From the NCBI RefSeq assembly GCF_001425485.1, contig NZ_LMQW01000005.1, positions 48,074 to 112,073 of the forward strand: a stretch of 64,000 nt of DNA, written 5' to 3'. Shown here piece by piece: positions 62,035-64,000 of this stretch. Within the stretch, counting starts at the first letter, position 1. Every line of letters begins with the position of its first letter. The stretch comes from Aureimonas sp. Leaf427. GTDB taxonomy: Bacteria > Pseudomonadota > Alphaproteobacteria > Rhizobiales > Rhizobiaceae. Both the position numbers and the translations under genes were made by a program. The notes beneath the pieces were generated by a model. It made no database searches, was not told the origin of the DNA, and saw only the letters and a list, made by a program, of their open reading frames with translations.

Positions 62035-62592
62035 ATGACCGATCTCAGCGCCGACGCTCTCGCTGCCATTGCCGCCGAAGGGGATGGTCAGCCGCAGAAG
62101 CCGAAGAACAAGATGCTGCCGACCATCATCGCGGTCGTCGTGCTCACTCTCGTCGCCGTCGGCGCGGGGTCCGGCATGGGCATGCTTCTCGGGGGCGCAA
62201 AGCCGGTGGCCGAGCCCGCGCCCGCCGAGACCGCCAAGGCGGTGGAAGGGGAGGGCGCCGAGACCGCGTCGACGGCGGTCGACGAGGGGACGGAGGCCAA
62301 TCCGACCGTTCTGGTGAAGCTCCCCGCCGTTCTCACCAACATCGCGACGCCGCCGAAGACGCTTCTGCGCGTCGAGGCCGCGATCGTCGTCCGGTCGAAG
62401 GATGTCGAGAACGTCGACGTTCTGGCGGCCCAGATCCAGGCGGATACGCTGAGCTTCCTGCGCACGGTGGATCTGGCGCAGATCGAAGGCTCGCGCGGCC
62501 TCCTGCACCTTCGCGAAGACCTCAAGGAACGCGCGCAGCTTCGCTCGCCCGCCGTCGTGGACTATCTGATCCAGTCGATGGTCGCGCAATGA
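62035..62592 (+). CDS. fliL: Flagellar basal body-associated protein FliL
   Basis: A 185-residue single-pass protein beside the stator. One membrane helix (about residues 30-52) is followed by an Ala/Glu-rich linker and the periplasmic stomatin-like domain with LLRVEAAIVVRSKD and a C-terminal VVDYLIQSMVAQ end. The start MTDLSADAL was preferred over one six codons upstream. The stop overlaps fliP by four bases. Confidence 0.92.
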   Translation: MTDLSADALAAIAAEGDGQPQKPKNKMLPTIIAVVVLTLVAVGAGSGMGMLLGGAKPVAEPAPAETAKAVEGEGAETASTAVDEGTEANPTVLVKLPAVLTNIATPPKTLLRVEAAIVVRSKDVENVDVLAAQIQADTLSFLRTVDLAQIEGSRGLLHLREDLKERAQLRSPAVVDYLIQSMVAQ

Positions 62593-63401
62593 GGCGGGGC
62601 CTTGCCGGCGCGCTCGCGCTCGGGGCGGCGCTTTCCCTCTTCCTGGCGGCGCCCGCCTTGGCGCAGGATGCCAACACGCTTCTTCAGGACAGCGGCCTCG
62701 CTTCGCTGATCCCGGCCGGCGAAGGCTCCGTCTCGGGCCGCGTCATCCAGCTCTTCGGCCTCGTCACGGTCCTCTCGATCGCGCCCGGCCTCCTCGTCAT
62801 GGTGACGTCCTTCACCCGCATCGTGGTGGCGCTCTCGATCATGCGCTCGGGCCTCGGTCTTCAATCGACTCCGGCCAACCTCATCCTGATCTCGCTCTCG
62901 CTCTTCATGACCTTCCACGTCATGTCGCCGACCTTCGACCAGGCCTGGAGCCAGGGCCTGAAGCCGCTGGTGGACAACCAGATCAACGAAAGCCAGGCCT
63001 TCGACCGCATATCCGGCCCGTTCCGCGACTTCATGATGAAGCAGGTGCGTCCGCAGGACCTCGCCCTCTTCGACGATCTCAACGAGGCCCACCGCCGCGA
63101 CCGCGTGGAGCCCGTCCGCGAGGCCGCGCTGCCGGGCGGACAGACCGCGCCGGTCCTCGTCGATCTGCGCGTCCTCATCCCGGCCTTCATGATCTCCGAG
63201 CTTCGCAGAGGATTCGAGATCGGCTTCCTGATCGTTCTGCCGTTCCTGGTCATCGACCTGATCGTCGCGACGCTGACCATGTCCATGGGCATGATGATGC
63301 TCCCACCGACCGTGATCTCGTTGCCGTTCAAGATTCTCTTCTTCGTCCTCATCGACGGCTGGAACATGCTGACGGGGTCCTTGGTGCGGTCGTTTTTCTA
63401 A
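62589..63401 (+). CDS. fliP: Flagellar export gate protein FliP
   Basis: A 270-residue core channel protein of the flagellar type III system with a cleaved signal (residues 1-24) and four helices. VMVTSFTRIVVALSIMRSGLGLQSTPANLI and the final DLIVATLTMSMGMMMLPPTVISLPFKILFFVLIDGW are diagnostic. It closes the operon begun by flgB. Confidence 0.96.
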   Translation: MRRGLAGALALGAALSLFLAAPALAQDANTLLQDSGLASLIPAGEGSVSGRVIQLFGLVTVLSIAPGLLVMVTSFTRIVVALSIMRSGLGLQSTPANLILISLSLFMTFHVMSPTFDQAWSQGLKPLVDNQINESQAFDRISGPFRDFMMKQVRPQDLALFDDLNEAHRRDRVEPVREAALPGGQTAPVLVDLRVLIPAFMISELRRGFEIGFLIVLPFLVIDLIVATLTMSMGMMMLPPTVISLPFKILFFVLIDGWNMLTGSLVRSFF

Positions 63402-63803
63402 AGGCCGTCCGGGCGAAGCGGATCAGCTTCGCCGCCGTCGATGTGGCACGGACAGACGGACGAAGCTCTTCCCGTAAGCTTCGTTTGCTGGAAGCATCCT
63501 AACGTAATGGCAGCTTATGAACAGCGGGACTTCTTCTAAGCCGCTGGAAAGATACGACTTCCTCGCGTGTGGTCGAGGAGGTCGAGGTGTTTTGCTTCCG
63601 CCGATCCGGCAAAGTCGTGCAGCGAGCACGTTTTATAAAGTCACGTGGCAAGTTTTACGCTAAGTTAACCACGAAGAGCTAAACAGGTAGTCGATAGCGG
63701 AGTGACATTCGGGAGGGACCTGAGGTCATAGGCATGATGCCGCGCCGCTGTGCTGGCCCGATCCAGTCTGTCCCCCATCATAGTGATCCTCGGGACTATC
63801 CTC
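63402..63803. other. fliP-flagellin intergenic region
   Basis: A 402-base gap with no convincing gene and lower GC content toward its right end (ATTTTATAAAGTCAC-like and TAAGTTAACC stretches near 63630-63670). It probably holds the flagellin promoter and a long 5' leader, as known for rhizobial flagellins. I could not fix a promoter with confidence. A hairpin near its left end may stop the fliP transcript. Confidence 0.55.
63460..63487 (+). terminator. Possible terminator after fliP
   Basis: An inverted repeat ACGAAGCT / AGCTTCGT (63460-63467, 63477-63484) with a 9-base loop and a short T run follows fliP by about 60 bases. A second weaker hairpin (GGCGAAGC/GCTTCGCC) lies at 63412-63433. Confidence 0.5.
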
Positions 63804-64000
63804 ATGACCTCCGTCAACACGAATGCTTCGGCCACGACCGCTCTGCGCACGCTGCAGCAGACGAACCGTGCCCTCGACACCACGCAGAACCGCATCTCGA
63901 CCGGCCTGAAGATCGGCGAAGCCAAGGACAACGCGGCTTACTGGGCGATCTCCACCACGCTGAAGTCCGACAACAAGTCGCTCGCCACCGTCAAGGACGC
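63804..64000 (+). CDS. fla: Flagellin (3' end outside window)
   Basis: The first 65 residues of a flagellin. The opening MTSVNTNASATTALRTLQQTNRALDTTQNRISTGLKIGEAKDNAAYWAIST is the conserved D0/D1 helix with the rhizobial TGLKI...DNAAYW form. It follows fliP after a long leader. The right window edge cuts the gene, so its length and any further flagellin copies cannot be seen. Confidence 0.96.
   Translation, partial: MTSVNTNASATTALRTLQQTNRALDTTQNRISTGLKIGEAKDNAAYWAISTTLKSDNKSLATVKD

Noticed and set aside
63423..63629. A 68-codon minus-strand frame between fliP and flagellin
   Set aside because: No ribosome site, no recognisable domain, and it overlaps hairpins in what is probably the flagellin leader.

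Overview
The window is GC-rich chromosomal DNA from an alphaproteobacterium, most likely of the Hyphomicrobiales (Rhizobiales). The evidence is the MotE-type flagellar gene next to flgI/flgH, the flgB-flgC-fliE-flgG-flgA-flgI-motE-flgH-fliL-fliP-flagellin order, the HWE-family histidine kinase, a complete seven-gene Mrp antiporter operon, and several palindromic intergenic repeats of a kind common in that order. An Aurantimonas/Aureimonas-like genus is possible but is only a guess. No transposase, integrase, tRNA, rRNA or CRISPR array was seen.

Layout. 1-2.6 kb: the pqqBCDE operon (pqqB cut by the left edge), which makes the redox cofactor PQQ. 2.6-17 kb: mixed housekeeping genes: a CorA-type Mg transporter, an AbrB-Doc toxin-antitoxin pair, a sensor kinase, a HerA-like ATPase, a MocR regulator divergent from an EamA exporter, an L,D-transpeptidase, a haloacid dehalogenase, a class IV aminotransferase, an iron-type superoxide dismutase and two cytochromes c. 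17-20 kb: a MarR-GNAT fusion with a clear operator, then oligopeptidase B. 20.3-26.3 kb: mrpABCDEFG. 26.2-28.6 kb: cysQ-like, DUF423, RidA and DoxX genes.

28.9-43.3 kb is the most interesting region. It is a reductive pyrimidine degradation locus: preT and preA reduce uracil/thymine, hydA opens the ring, an M20 carbamoylase releases the beta-amino acid, and an omega-aminotransferase deaminates it. A TetR regulator of the RutR type and an ABC importer (ATPase, two permeases, NMT1/THI5-like binding protein) accompany them. RutR-like palindromes lie before preT and before the aminotransferase. Three toxin-antitoxin or toxin-antitoxin-like modules are lodged at gene junctions of this one pathway: hicBA between preT and preA, a HEPN-like protein plus acidic partner between preA and rutR, and mazEF inside the main operon, joined to hydA by overlapping stop/start codons. 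A DUF559 nuclease-like gene flanked by palindromic repeat sequence sits inside the transporter operon.

43.4-47.8 kb: a glyoxalase-fold protein with a WYL regulator, bioY with a DUF1284 gene, a class D beta-lactamase, and an HxlR regulator divergent from an NAD(P)-binding oxidoreductase. 47.8-64 kb: flagellar genes in blocks: fliI-flgF (minus), motA-fliM-small protein-fliN-fliG-flhB (plus), cheW (minus), then flgB to fliP and the start of a flagellin gene (plus). They encode the export ATPase, stator, switch, rod, P and L rings and export gate.
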